Shown here one piece after another: positions 31,919 through 41,514 of a stretch of 49,688 bases of DNA. The stretch is from Chara braunii. Its lineage: Eukaryota; Streptophyta; Charophyceae; Charales; Characeae. Both the position numbers and the translations under genes were made by a program. Location of the stretch: positions 181,502 to 231,189 of the forward strand of contig BFEA01000293.1 in the NCBI GenBank assembly GCA_003427395.1. Reading direction: 5' to 3'. The notes beneath the pieces were generated by a model. It made no database searches. It had not been told where the DNA came from and saw only the letters and a program-made list of their open reading frames with translations. How positions within the stretch are numbered: the first letter of the stretch is position 1; each line of letters starts with the position of its first letter.

Positions 31919-31967
31919 CCGGGTACTATTGTAGGACGTGAAAACACCCGATCCCATTCTGACCTCA
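31919..31967 (+). pseudogene. rrn5: Mitochondrial 5S rRNA fragment (rrn5)
   Basis: GACGTGAAAACACCCGATCC followed by CATTCTGACCTC is the 5' half of plant mitochondrial 5S rRNA. Its position 80 bp after the rrn18 end keeps the rrn18-rrn5 order common in plant mitochondria. The 3' half is missing. Confidence 0.85.
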
Positions 31968-32573
<606 letters not shown>

Positions 32574-32636
32574 TTGTTGTTGTTTTGTTGTTAATTAAGG
32601 TCAAGAAAGTAGTCTGTTTTTCTTACTTAAATTGCA

Positions 32637-32657
32637 TTGCCCCCAAATTGGGGGCAA
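32637..32657 (+). terminator. 10-bp perfect stem-loop downstream of the cox1 remnant
   Basis: TTGCCCCCAA, one central A, then TTGGGGGCAA form a perfect hairpin 64 bp after the cox1 stop. In a mitochondrial genome such stems define mRNA 3' ends. It probably came along with the cox1 piece; the origin is inferred. Confidence 0.6.
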
Positions 32658-33213
32658 CGATCACCAATGTCTTTTAATATACGTGAGCATATATAATAAT
32701 GGTCTACTATTGATGAGTAGTCTATTAGAATTATTATTCTATGGGGTTGGTTGTAGAAAGCATTTGACAACCAGAATATTCCATAATCTGTAGATCCGCA
32801 TCTGCGAGAGTGTCTCAAGGCATGCAAACGAGTTTGATGGCCAGTTAACAGCAGTTTGCCATGATCCTTGTCGGGCGCTTAGTGGTGTACCACGCAAGGC
32901 CATGATGCTTTGGGGCTGGGAAGACGCAGGAGGCAAGTGTGAAAAAATAAGATCCACATTTGCCAGAAGTGTCGCAAGGCATGCGGAGTAGATTGGTAGT
33001 TCCAGTCTTAAACTAAGTGAGTTGAGTGAGAGGCCGAAGTAAATAAAAGAAGACGCAAGAGCGCCCATAGGATCAGGTAGTAGCTATCAAAAATTTGAAA
33101 AACAAATGATTGTGAACCCATCGGCGCCGCCTTAGGGACTGACGACAGCTTGGCGGCTGCCTCGACTATGTAAAACCAATGAAGCGGCAGACGCGAACTT
33201 TCAACATCTTAGC
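32658..33213. other. No gene supported; imperfect 40-bp direct repeat
   Basis: 'tagatccgcatctgcgaga' near 32790 and 'agatccacatttgccagaag' near 32950 begin two related segments that continue with 'gtgtc(t/g)caaggcatgc'. Otherwise nothing recognised. Confidence 0.45.
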
Positions 33214-33290
33214 TATGTGCGATGGGCAAATGACTTTGTGACCAACTAAGCTATTTTCCCATTTGGGTAATAGCGGACTTGAACCATTGG
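33214..33290 (-). pseudogene. Two adjacent tRNA-like remnants
   Basis: On the - strand a tRNA 3' half (GGTTCAAGTCC box then CGCTATTACCCA) is followed three bases later by a tRNA 5' half (GGGAAAATAGCTTAGTTGG, with a good A-box). The missing halves prevent an isotype call. The tandem arrangement fits an organelle tRNA cluster fragment. Confidence 0.4.
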
Positions 33291-33489
33291 CTCTCTTTGC
33301 GTAAAAGAGGTACAAAGTTGAATTCTTTTCCCGAATCAGTGCCGGTAGAGCAGGCTGCGGCTCTCGCGTCGGATACGGTTATGAAGAAAGAAAGACCTCC
33401 GTGCATCTTATCCGGAGGAAGGCTCTTGTTTGTCTGCGGAATCTGACTGACCAGCGGATGTTGTTGTCATATTTTGAATCGAATAAATT

Positions 33490-33605
33490 GGAAAAAAGCT
33501 GAGTGAGGCCGCCACCCGGCCGGGCCTGGCCCAGACGGCTGAGGCCGGGGGGGGCCCCCAGGTCAATCGGGCGGGACAAAAAAACGCCCAGAATTTTTTT
33601 ATCAT
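33490..33605. repeat. CCGG-rich dispersed repeat segment (copy 2)
   Basis: Resembles 18940-19060 in its CCGG-rich body and 'aacgccca...tttttttat' tail. Confidence 0.45.
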
Positions 33606-33754
33606 TTTTTGAAACGGGGCGTTCTGCACTCGGGGAGAGGTCCCCAAATCAGCAGTAAATTTTTGGTTTTGGTGGTGGGGTGGTGGGGTGGGTTTGGGTG
33701 GGCGGGGCTGGGGTTGCGGGGGTGTCTGTGATGGGGCGCAGATGCGTTTTTTTC

Positions 33755-33789
33755 TTCTTTTTTTTTTGGTAAGGGGTGTGAGTGTATAC

Positions 33790-33826
<37 letters not shown>
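33755..33826. repeat. Left member of a duplication around the assembly gap, ending in (GA)n
   Basis: T-run, 'ggtaaggggtgtgagtgtat', 'acgc', then an AG microsatellite. The same order of elements recurs at 33935-33997 beyond the N gap, so one copy may be an assembly duplicate. Confidence 0.8.
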
Positions 33827-33828
<2 letters not shown>

Positions 33829-33864
33829 GTCTCTTATACACATCTAGATGTGTATAAGAGACAG
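33827..33864. other. Nextera/Tn5 mosaic-end junction adapter (assembly contaminant), complete
   Basis: CTGTCTCTTATACACATCT is followed directly by AGATGTGTATAAGAGACAG, the exact 38-base mate-pair junction. Frames crossing it encode the contaminant peptides SYTHLDVYKRQ and MCIRD. Not genomic. Confidence 0.98.
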
Positions 33865-33908
33865 GAGAGCTTTTTCCCAAAAAAAAAAAAAAAAAAAAAA
33901 GGTCCAGG

Positions 33909-33934
33909 NNNNNNNNNNNNNNNNNNNNNNNNNN
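33909..33934. other. Assembly gap (26 N)
   Basis: Run of N bases directly after an A-run plus 'ggtccagg' and directly before a T-run. True gap size is unknown. Confidence 0.99.
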
Positions 33935-33969
33935 TTTTTTTTGGTAAGGTGTGAGGCGTATACAAGGGG

Positions 33970-33997
<28 letters not shown>
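33935..33997. repeat. Right member of the duplication around the gap, ending in (GA)n
   Basis: T-run, 'ggtaaggtgtgaggcgtat', 'acaaggggg', then an AG tract; near copy of 33755-33826. Confidence 0.8.
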
Positions 33998-35183
<1,186 letters not shown>

Positions 35184-35188
35184 AGCTC

Positions 35189-35224
<36 letters not shown>

Positions 35225-35230
35225 TCGGTA
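35184..35230. repeat. Pure poly(A) insertion flanked by a 9-bp direct repeat
   Basis: AGCTCGGTA at 35184-35192 and 35222-35230 brackets 28 or so A residues plus one G. There is no body sequence, so this looks like a tail-only retroposition event or an assembly join artefact. Confidence 0.7.
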
Positions 35231-35490
35231 TGGCCACGATAGTTAAGGCCTGGGCAGAGTGCTGGAGGTACGTGTGAAAAAAAAAACAGTTCGCGGCTAG
35301 CTTTGTCAGCTTAGGCTTATGTGACCTTGTGGCTTAAGTATGTAGTGTTATTGCTAGGAGGTCCCATAGATGAAGATAACAACCTCTGTGAAGGCAAATT
35401 AAAATAGCAAACAAACTTGTTTGTCACAGAACTCCGAATGCTGTTTTTTGGCATGTTGCAGGTATGTTGAACGTGTGTAGGCATTGTTTT

Positions 35491-35953
35491 TATGGGGCTC
35501 GTTCAACACTCCTTGGGGCGTCGTCGGGGCCCAAGGAAATTTCCTTGGGGGTTTTCAAGGAAATTCCCGCCATCGTTTCACCTGTCCTCGGGGATGTCGC
35601 CCAAGGACATTTTCTTCGAACGATGTTAGACAAGAAAAAAGAAAAGAAAAACAAAATCAAATGTGTTTGAGGCCTTCAGCCAATAGGGTGCCGCCACAAT
35701 CCAGATTGTCGGTTGTAACGTCTCTCTACCCATGTGCCCGCTCTTCTCCGTGAAAAGTGGATTCCTTTTGCCCAATGGACCTCGTGAGGTCCCTTGGGCA
35801 AAAGGAAGAAATGGCTGGGGAGTCCTCGGAGCCCAAGGAATTTCCTTCGGAGTGTTTTCACTTTTTTTTTGCCGACTGCATCCCCGAGGATAGGTGGAAC
35901 GAACAATTCCTCAGGGATTTTACGTGCCCGAGGAGTGTCGAACGAGCCCCTAT
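35491..35953. mobile_element. Tourist/Harbinger-like MITE, 457 bp, with TAT target duplication
   Basis: Terminal inverted repeats GGGGCTCGTTCAACACTCCT (35494) and the complement of GGGGCTCGTTCGACACTCCT (to 35950) are flanked on both sides by TAT (35491-35493 and 35951-35953). The interior is itself largely palindromic, with a 22-bp hairpin at 35762-35807. G-rich tips and a 3-bp AT-rich target site resemble PIF/Harbinger-derived MITEs. No transposase is present. Confidence 0.8.
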
Positions 35954-36242
35954 GTGCTTGTGTGTGAATTGATGAATGACGAAAGCAATCAAACATGTCT
36001 GCTGCCAGATTTTGAATGCTGCTCTAAAGAGCACGTTGTTCTTTTCCTCATTAGGCAACCTATTACAGGCTGGTGGTGCTGTGAACTGTGTATAATGTAT
36101 GTCTGGTGATTATTGCCTTTATATCATATGCTGTCTGACAAACTGTCCCCATCTTGTTGATTGGATGCAGCAGCTGATCGTTTGATGGCGCTATCTGCGT
36201 TTAAATTGCCACTGAAGGGGATGGGGTTAACTTCCGCTTTGT

Positions 36243-36438
36243 TGAGATTTTGCCGGAAGTGCTCTTTGCCAGAGAAGTTCTCCGACGATGGACCCACAAT
36301 TTCCTGACAAAGTGCGGGAAATGCCATGTGACAAATCTTTTAGGGTTTTGCCCGAAGTGTTCTTTGCCAGAGAAGTTTTGCCGCAATGGATCCACGACTT
36401 CCTGAGAAAGGCAGGTAAATGCCATGTGACAAAGGGTC
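36243..36438. repeat. 98-bp tandem duplication
   Basis: Two units share 'gttctttgccagagaagtt' type words (near 36261 and 36360) and both end in 'atgccatgtgacaaa'. Identity is about 80%, so this is an older duplication. Confidence 0.88.
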
Positions 36439-37186
36439 GGGAGGAGGGCCTTTCCAGTCGGTCGGTCCTAATTTATCACTTGTTGGGTTTCGTCATTCCC
36501 GTCCAGGAAGTACTTGCCCGCCACTTCGTTCCAGTGTCCCAGGAAGATTGCTCGGATGTCCAGCGCTCGAAGTACCTGTATGACAGGGCTCGTCAGACCA
36601 TGCATCAATCAGGGTTGGGGAGGGGGGTGAGGACCTGCTTAGCCCCGATGCCTGTAACCACTGTCCGGCTAGGTCACTAAAAAGGGTGATGATCCTAGGA
36701 CCGTGGGAGTAGGGATATGCTTGGGACAGTAATGACAAGCAAGGGTGCCAGGGAGTCTCATAGGGGGCCTGTATAGGAAACCATCTGGATGATCTGATGA
36801 CCAACTGCTGAAGCCTGGGACTGTCATATGCCTGGGGCTAGCCTCTGCTCCAGGAGGTAGCATGGAACATATGGATTGTGAATAGACATAGCCGAAACAA
36901 AAAGACAAAAGAATAGCCAGCCGTTTCATCGCTGACGAGGAGAGAGGTAGTGCGGTCAAGGTGTAATGAAGCTGTTTCTCTGGGCCCGACCAGGTTTTTG
37001 ATACCCATCTTGAGCCTCTGGAGCTACTGGGTGTTGTTGTAATGGTGGTTGTTAAATGTTTTGGTGAAGTGAAGCAACATCGTGATAGACGAGTTACATA
37101 TCTGATTTGCGCATTCCCTACCTGTTTCTCTTTTTGGAGGTTTTTTTCGACATTAAAAAAAAAAGAAGAAGATAAAATAAAGGGGT
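36439..37186. other. No gene supported
   Basis: Short frames only; no domain or repeat recognised beyond low-complexity A/T runs near 37150. Confidence 0.45.
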
Positions 37187-37380
37187 AACTACGCGGTAGT
37201 CACAAAACACGAGTTATAATTGCACTATGGGTAAAGATACAGTTTGCAATTGCAGTTCGGGCACCCTACCTGGCCACAAAGCTGGGTTGTATGCATTGAC
37301 CGAACTGTAATTGACAAACTGTATCCTGGCCCATACTGCGATTATAATTTATAACTCGTTTCTGCGACTCCCGTGTAGTT
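37187..37380. mobile_element. Palindromic MITE, family member 1
   Basis: About 75-bp imperfect inverted arms begin AACTACGCGGTAGTC (left) and, on the complement, AACTACACGGGAGTC (right), then share 'cgagttataa...gcactatggg...gatacagttt'. A second member lies at 45050-45208, so it is a real family. Confidence 0.82.
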
Positions 37381-37636
37381 TTCCCTAAAATAAAAACTGA
37401 CGAGGAGGCAAACGACCATGTAACAGCTTTTCGATCTGATATGGAGGATTGGCAAGTATGGGAGAAGCTGGCGGTACTGATATGAACAACATCTTGAGCC
37501 TCGTGGCGAGCGAACATGGCCATCGTTGTGATGATGGGGATGTAGATAAGGCTATGACTCGTCGACTGGTCTATTTGCTACCAGTATGCTTGGCAGGGGA
37601 AGATAATAATTTGGAGCGGGAGAGGAGTGGTCCTTC

Positions 37637-37733
37637 CTAAAGTCCTGCCCATAAACAAGCCATGATTTTAGGAAGCGTACGGGCCACTACAGGAGCGCCC
37701 AAATTCATCCGACTAGAAACATGTCTTCTCTTT
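37637..37733 (+). mobile_element. Dispersed repeat core, first of two tandem copies
   Basis: 'aaagtcctgcccataaac', 'gccatgattttaggaagcgt' and 'gcccaaattcatccgacta' define the core, ending in a T-run. A second copy follows after 14 bases, and an inverted copy is at 28330. Confidence 0.85.
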
Positions 37734-37747
37734 TTTTTTTTCAGTAC

Positions 37748-37895
37748 TTCCTAAAGTCCTGCCCATTTCCGAGCCACAAGCTTAGGAACCGTACGGGGCC
37801 CTCTTCAGGAGCGCCCAAATTCATCCGACTAGAAACATGCCTTCTCTTCTTTTTTGTCCACGGCCTATAGCTGGGCCAAGTACTGGTGGTTCAAC
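37748..37895 (+). mobile_element. Dispersed repeat core, second tandem copy with terminus
   Basis: The core as at 37637 (about 85% identity) is followed by 'agctgggccaagtactggtg' and 'gttcaa', the family terminus. Confidence 0.85.
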
Positions 37896-38214
37896 CTTTT
37901 AAGGTGGAGAGACATATACCTCCTCAGGGGGCTTTAGACCCATGCTATTGTTTTATGGGACATTGAAGTGCTTGCCTGCTAGGTGTACAGGTGTGCTTTC
38001 CGAGTTCCGCTTGAGCAGAGGCAGATCCATTTATTAAGCTGTCTATCGATCGGCTCCAGGTGTCCCGGTCACTGGTGCTGGGGAACTCCAGGCTGGCTAG
38101 CTTGGCTGGTTCGAGGTCTTTGTAGCACCCATCAATAGGTTGAATATCCTTCTTCTTTTTCTTTTTCTTTTCTCGGCTGAGCTTCTCTGTATTCTTCCCT
38201 TAGTGGAACAGTAC
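37896..38214. other. No gene supported
   Basis: Mixed sequence with a pyrimidine-rich patch near 38150. Nothing recognised. Confidence 0.4.
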
Positions 38215-38825
38215 AGACATGTAGCTCAGTGGTTAGAGCACCGGTTGGAAATGCGCATTGTGGTATGAGGTTGCGGGTTCAAAACTCCGCAGCCTTGCGC
38301 ATGGACACCGGCAGGGCGTTAGAATGACGCACGGCTGGACACACACTCCCCTGGGATGACGCATGGTACTATTACAGACACTGCCTGCGCACCACCCAGG
38401 GGACTGCCCATGATGTTGTATGTTGGGTCCTGGCCTATGAGGGGTTTGCCTGATACAGTTAGCAGTCTAATGAGGATGCAGGTACGGGTTTGTGGCTCAT
38501 GTGTGTTGGTTACCTTAGGCTCTGCTTTGGGGGGGGCAAGGACCTTAGGTGGGATGGGGTCCCGTTTGGGGGGAGGGTTGGCTTGGGACAAGCTCTGCTG
38601 GAGGATATCGGTGGGAAACCTACAGTAGGGGATTGTCTTAGGGGATCCCGGTAGGAGGGATGTTAGTAGATAGACTCTGCTGGAGGAAATCGTTGGGGAA
38701 CCTGCAGTAGGGGCTGTCTGAGGGAGATCCTCCAAGACAGGATGGTCTGGGTCCCATAAATTAGTTGCTGACTGTAGATAGGTACCTGTCATGGGTCCAG
38801 ACACCGACATCTACAACACCCTGGG

Positions 38826-38865
<40 letters not shown>
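38215..38865 (+). mobile_element. tRNA-derived SINE-like unit 1 with A37 tail
   Basis: A tRNA-like head has an A-box TAGCTCAGTGG (38222-38232) and a B-box-like GGTTCAAAACT (38276-38286), at the spacing expected for an RNA polymerase III promoter. A body of about 530 bp follows, with an internal 82-bp duplication at 38593-38741, then a 37-base A tail (38829-38865). It is not a functional tRNA: no acceptor stem pairs. Clear flanking duplications are not seen. Confidence 0.75.
38593..38741. repeat. 82-bp tandem duplication inside SINE-like unit 1
   Basis: 'ctctgctggagga(t/a)atcg' at 38593 and 38675, both followed by 'gaacct(a/g)cagtagggg' variants. Confidence 0.88.
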
Positions 38866-38867
<2 letters not shown>

Positions 38868-38885
38868 TTACCAAAAAGAAAAGGT

Positions 38886-39455
38886 AGGTAAAAACCAGTG
38901 GCCTAACTCAGTTGGGTAAGGCACGCAAGTGGCATTCGTGGGTTCAATCCCCATTCGCCTCATGTACCTTCCTGGGCAAGCTTGGCGCCCGCCACCTGGA
39001 GATAGGCCGCTGGCACCCCCAAGTGGCATTGAGCAGAGAGTGCTGATGTTCATAGGGGGTGGGGGCCGGAGGGGAGGCACAGCGACTGGCCCATTGAAGA
39101 AGCTCGGTCCTGTTGCTACCGGCTGACCGCTGGCCGGTATCGCCCACCTTCTGTAGCAGGTATCACACCTGCTGGTGGGTGCAGCTCCCGCCGCATGTTC
39201 CCTCGTTGGAGATCCGAGCACGGATGTGGCTGCTACGGGGTTATCCATAATACTATAATGACACCTGCTGGTGGGTGCAGCTCCCGCCGCATCTTCCCTC
39301 GTTGGAGGTTTGAGCACGGACGTGGCTGCTACGGGGTTACCCTCAATACTATAATGACAATAGAAAAGGCCTGAAAGGCCGTCCTGCCAAGATTTGACAG
39401 GTAAGTGAATTGGTTGGGGACTCAAGAAATTAGCCTTAAAAAAAAAAAAAAAAAC
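38886..39455 (+). mobile_element. tRNA-derived SINE-like unit 2 with poly(A) tail
   Basis: Starts 20 bases after unit 1. It has an A-box-like TAACTCAGTTG (38904-38914) and a canonical B-box GGTTCAATCCC (38941-38951). The body differs from unit 1 and carries its own internal 96-bp duplication (39165-39356). It ends in about 18 A residues. The two units form a head-to-tail pair of unlike SINEs. Confidence 0.78.
39165..39356. repeat. 96-bp tandem duplication inside SINE-like unit 2
   Basis: Copies start 'acacctgctggtgggtgcag' at 39165 and 39261 and end in 'aatactataatgac' or a variant. About 90% identical. Confidence 0.93.
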
Positions 39456-39628
39456 AGAAAAAGAAAATTAACGGATGTTCCGAAGGACAGTTGAATATTC
39501 TTCATGAAAATTTATGTTTCTCAAAAAGCATTTCTGTCGTTTGATGATATAGACATGGGTTTGACAGGACCTGAACCTACCTGTTGGTTGACGATATCGA
39601 CATGAGTTTGAGTTTGTAGGACTTCGTA

Positions 39629-39778
39629 CTGGTTGCATCTGGACCCATTTCTCAAAGGACTGGTCGCATCTGGGCCCGTTTCTCAACGGACTGGTTGCAT
39701 CTGGGCCCATTTGGGCCCGTTTCTCAACGGACTGGTTGCATCTGGGCCCGTTTCTCAAAGGACTGGTTGCATCTGGAT
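39629..39778. repeat. 31-bp minisatellite, about five copies
   Basis: Units of 'ctggttgcatctgggcccgt' plus 'ttctcaa(a/c)gga', with one partial internal copy. Period 31 is not a multiple of three, so the open frames over it are accidental. Confidence 0.93.
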
Positions 39779-39999
39779 TCAAAGGTGTGCCTGTATGTCA
39801 TCAGTTCATGGGTGTACCAACTGGGCAAGGCCGTTGCTCGTCCTTGGCTTTAGTCCCACCCCAACAATTAACAACTGAACAAAACAATTGGTCAAATGGT
39901 CCTCGTCCTTTGACACGACAAAGGTCACAGCCTATTCACTCAGGCAGCACCTTAGCCCAGCATTGAATGCATCACACAGTTGGGATAACCCAACTCAAT

Positions 40000-40055
40000 G
40001 GAAGTTGGTGAAAGAAAAAAAGAAAAAAAAGGAAAAAAAAAAAGGAAGTTGGTGA
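40000..40055. repeat. A-rich insertion flanked by a 12-bp direct repeat
   Basis: GGAAGTTGGTGA at 40000-40011 and 40044-40055 brackets about 32 bases of A with sparse G. Pattern matches the poly(A) insertions at 27508 and 35184. Confidence 0.75.
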
Positions 40056-40131
40056 GACTCGGCCCCTGGTCTGAGCGAACAGCACGTATTCTTCTGAACA
40101 CCATACTTCGCCAAAAACAACAAACAATTTC

Positions 40132-40165
<34 letters not shown>

Positions 40166-40910
40166 CACCATCAATGGGAAGCTGACCGTGTTGCCTGCAG
40201 GCGATGTTCCTCGCAATAAATAGAGACGCTCGGGAGTGAAGGAGCAGACCTGAAATTGTGGGCCCTCTGAACAATTCCCAACGCTTGTCTTCCCTGAAGC
40301 GCTGGAAATAATCAAGATGCTGCTTCGACCTAGGACACCAAACACAATTGAATCTCTTCTGTCCTTCTCACATTACATCGTATGATCGTACCATATCCGT
40401 ATTGCTTTACAATTCCAACCAGTCAGCAAAATTGAACTTCACAACAACTTCAAGACCATAATAACTGCCATGATCCTTATCAATCTAAGCAGGGTCGCAC
40501 ATGACACTACCGCCTGAGACCCAGAAACGCGGCGGGACTCAGCCCAACTTTCAGGTCAAGGTCCGCACGGGTAGCGGGTTATGGCCCAGTGTGAGGTTTT
40601 CTTCTTTTTTGGCGTTTTGGTCGTTCTGTGGCTTGGCCCATGACTTCGTTATTTGTTCTGTTGGTTCTCAGCATCTTCTTGTGGCACTGTTTTTGCTGGA
40701 TGGATTATTGAATACAAGTATATACAGCATGCCCATTATTTTTTTTTTTGCCATGGAAAGATGACGTGATTGTTAGCAACCAGGTTGCAGGCTCGATTCC
40801 GCAACAGCACTCAACCCAAACGGAATAACAAGTACACCCAGAACTGTTCAAAACCCTTGTGGCGTGCCAGACAGTGGAACTAGATGCATGAAATGACTTC
40901 ATATATCGTC
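40056..40910. other. No gene supported; possible tRNA-like B-box remnant
   Basis: Contains an A-run (40133-40162) and, near 40787, 'gcaggctcgattccgcaac', which resembles a T-arm/B-box of a SINE or tRNA. Frames lack domains. Confidence 0.4.
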
Positions 40911-41000
40911 AATGAGTCGGTGAAACTCAGACAAAACAGTTTGTCACAGCCCCTCGTTTGTTTTCCTCTTCTCCTATGGTTTACCGGGCAGCTCTGTTTG
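40911..41000 (+). mobile_element. Broken upstream copy of the hammerhead-bearing repeat
   Basis: From 40914 the sequence 'gagtcggtgaaact...acagtttgtcacagcccctcg' matches the repeat at 41374-41467, about 90% identical, exactly 460 bp upstream. The 5' half of the ribozyme (helix III strand, helix I, CUGA of the core) is missing, and GAAA is changed to AAAA, so it cannot self-cleave. Confidence 0.8.
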
Positions 41001-41044
41001 ACAATATATATCGTCACAAACAGAACTGCCCGGTAAACCGTAGG
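40973..41044. repeat. 28-bp inverted repeat inside the hammerhead-bearing element
   Basis: CCTATGGTTTACCGGGCAGC at the left arm pairs with the arm ending at 41044 (two mismatches over 28 bp), around an AT-rich loop containing 'atatatatcgtc'. The right arm (41021-41063) is also an inverted copy of 41423-41467. Confidence 0.85.
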
Positions 41045-41345
41045 CAGAGAGAGAGAAGAGGACATATATAGCTTCCTGCTACGGTTTTTTCCGGTCAGGT
41101 CGAGCGGCAGTGGTCGGGGCAGTTACTAGGCGGCCATGCTGTGCCTCTAGTGCCAGCGGCGTGTCTGGAGTGTATTTTTTGGCTGTGACAGACCTTTCTT
41201 TGTTTCGTGGATGTTTTGCTGGCTTGTGATGGGGTGTGAACCGACAGTCTGTAGAGTTTTCCATCTGGTGTGGGTGAGTGATAGTCTACTTTGATTTTGG
41301 TTAAGGTAGATTATCATTTACAGTGTAATCAGTGATGGGATTCTG

Positions 41346-41403
41346 CAGACTGTTGAGGGTTCAGCCTCCTGATGAGTCGGTGAAACTCCGACGAAACAGT
41401 TTG
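41346..41403 (+). ncRNA. Type III hammerhead self-cleaving ribozyme
   Basis: All catalytic parts are present in the right order. Helix III pairs CAGACTGT (41346-41353) with ACAGTTTG (41396-41403), 8 bp with one G-U. The predicted cleavage site is after T41354 (triplet GUU). Helix I is GAGG/CCTC (41355-41358 with 41365-41368) with loop GTTCAG. The core CTGATGA is at 41369-41375. Helix II is GTCGG/CCGAC (41376-41380 with 41388-41392) with loop TGAAACT. The core GAA is at 41393-41395, followed by A15.1. Type III folds are typical of plant retrozymes and viroid-like RNAs. GUU is a permitted but slower triplet than GUC. Confidence 0.9.
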
Positions 41404-41467
41404 TCACAGCCCCTCGTTTGTTGTCCTCTTCTCTCTCTCTCTGCCTACGGTTTACCGGGCAGTTCTG
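41374..41467 (+). mobile_element. Downstream copy of the hammerhead-bearing repeat (retrozyme-like)
   Basis: This copy contains the 3' part of the intact ribozyme and continues 'cacagcccctcgtttgttgt', a TC tract and 'ggtttaccgggcagttctg'. Together with 40911-41000 it forms direct repeats 460 bp apart, the layout of LTR-like repeats in retrozymes. No tRNA-Met primer-binding site or coding frame is seen. Confidence 0.65.

Positions 41468-41512
<45 letters not shown>
41466..41512. repeat. (TG)n microsatellite
   Basis: About 23 TG units with one CG interruption, starting where the hammerhead-bearing repeat ends. Confidence 0.95.

Positions 41513-41514
<2 letters not shown>

Noticed and set aside
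38217-38300. Functional tRNA gene
   Set aside because: A- and B-box are present but the acceptor stem does not pair and a long body with poly(A) follows, so SINE head is the better reading.
41369-41404. Alternative type I hammerhead fold with a 3-bp helix III (ACA/TGT) and cleavage at TGTC
   Set aside because: The required helix I would not pair next to the core, whereas the type III arrangement pairs all three helices fully.
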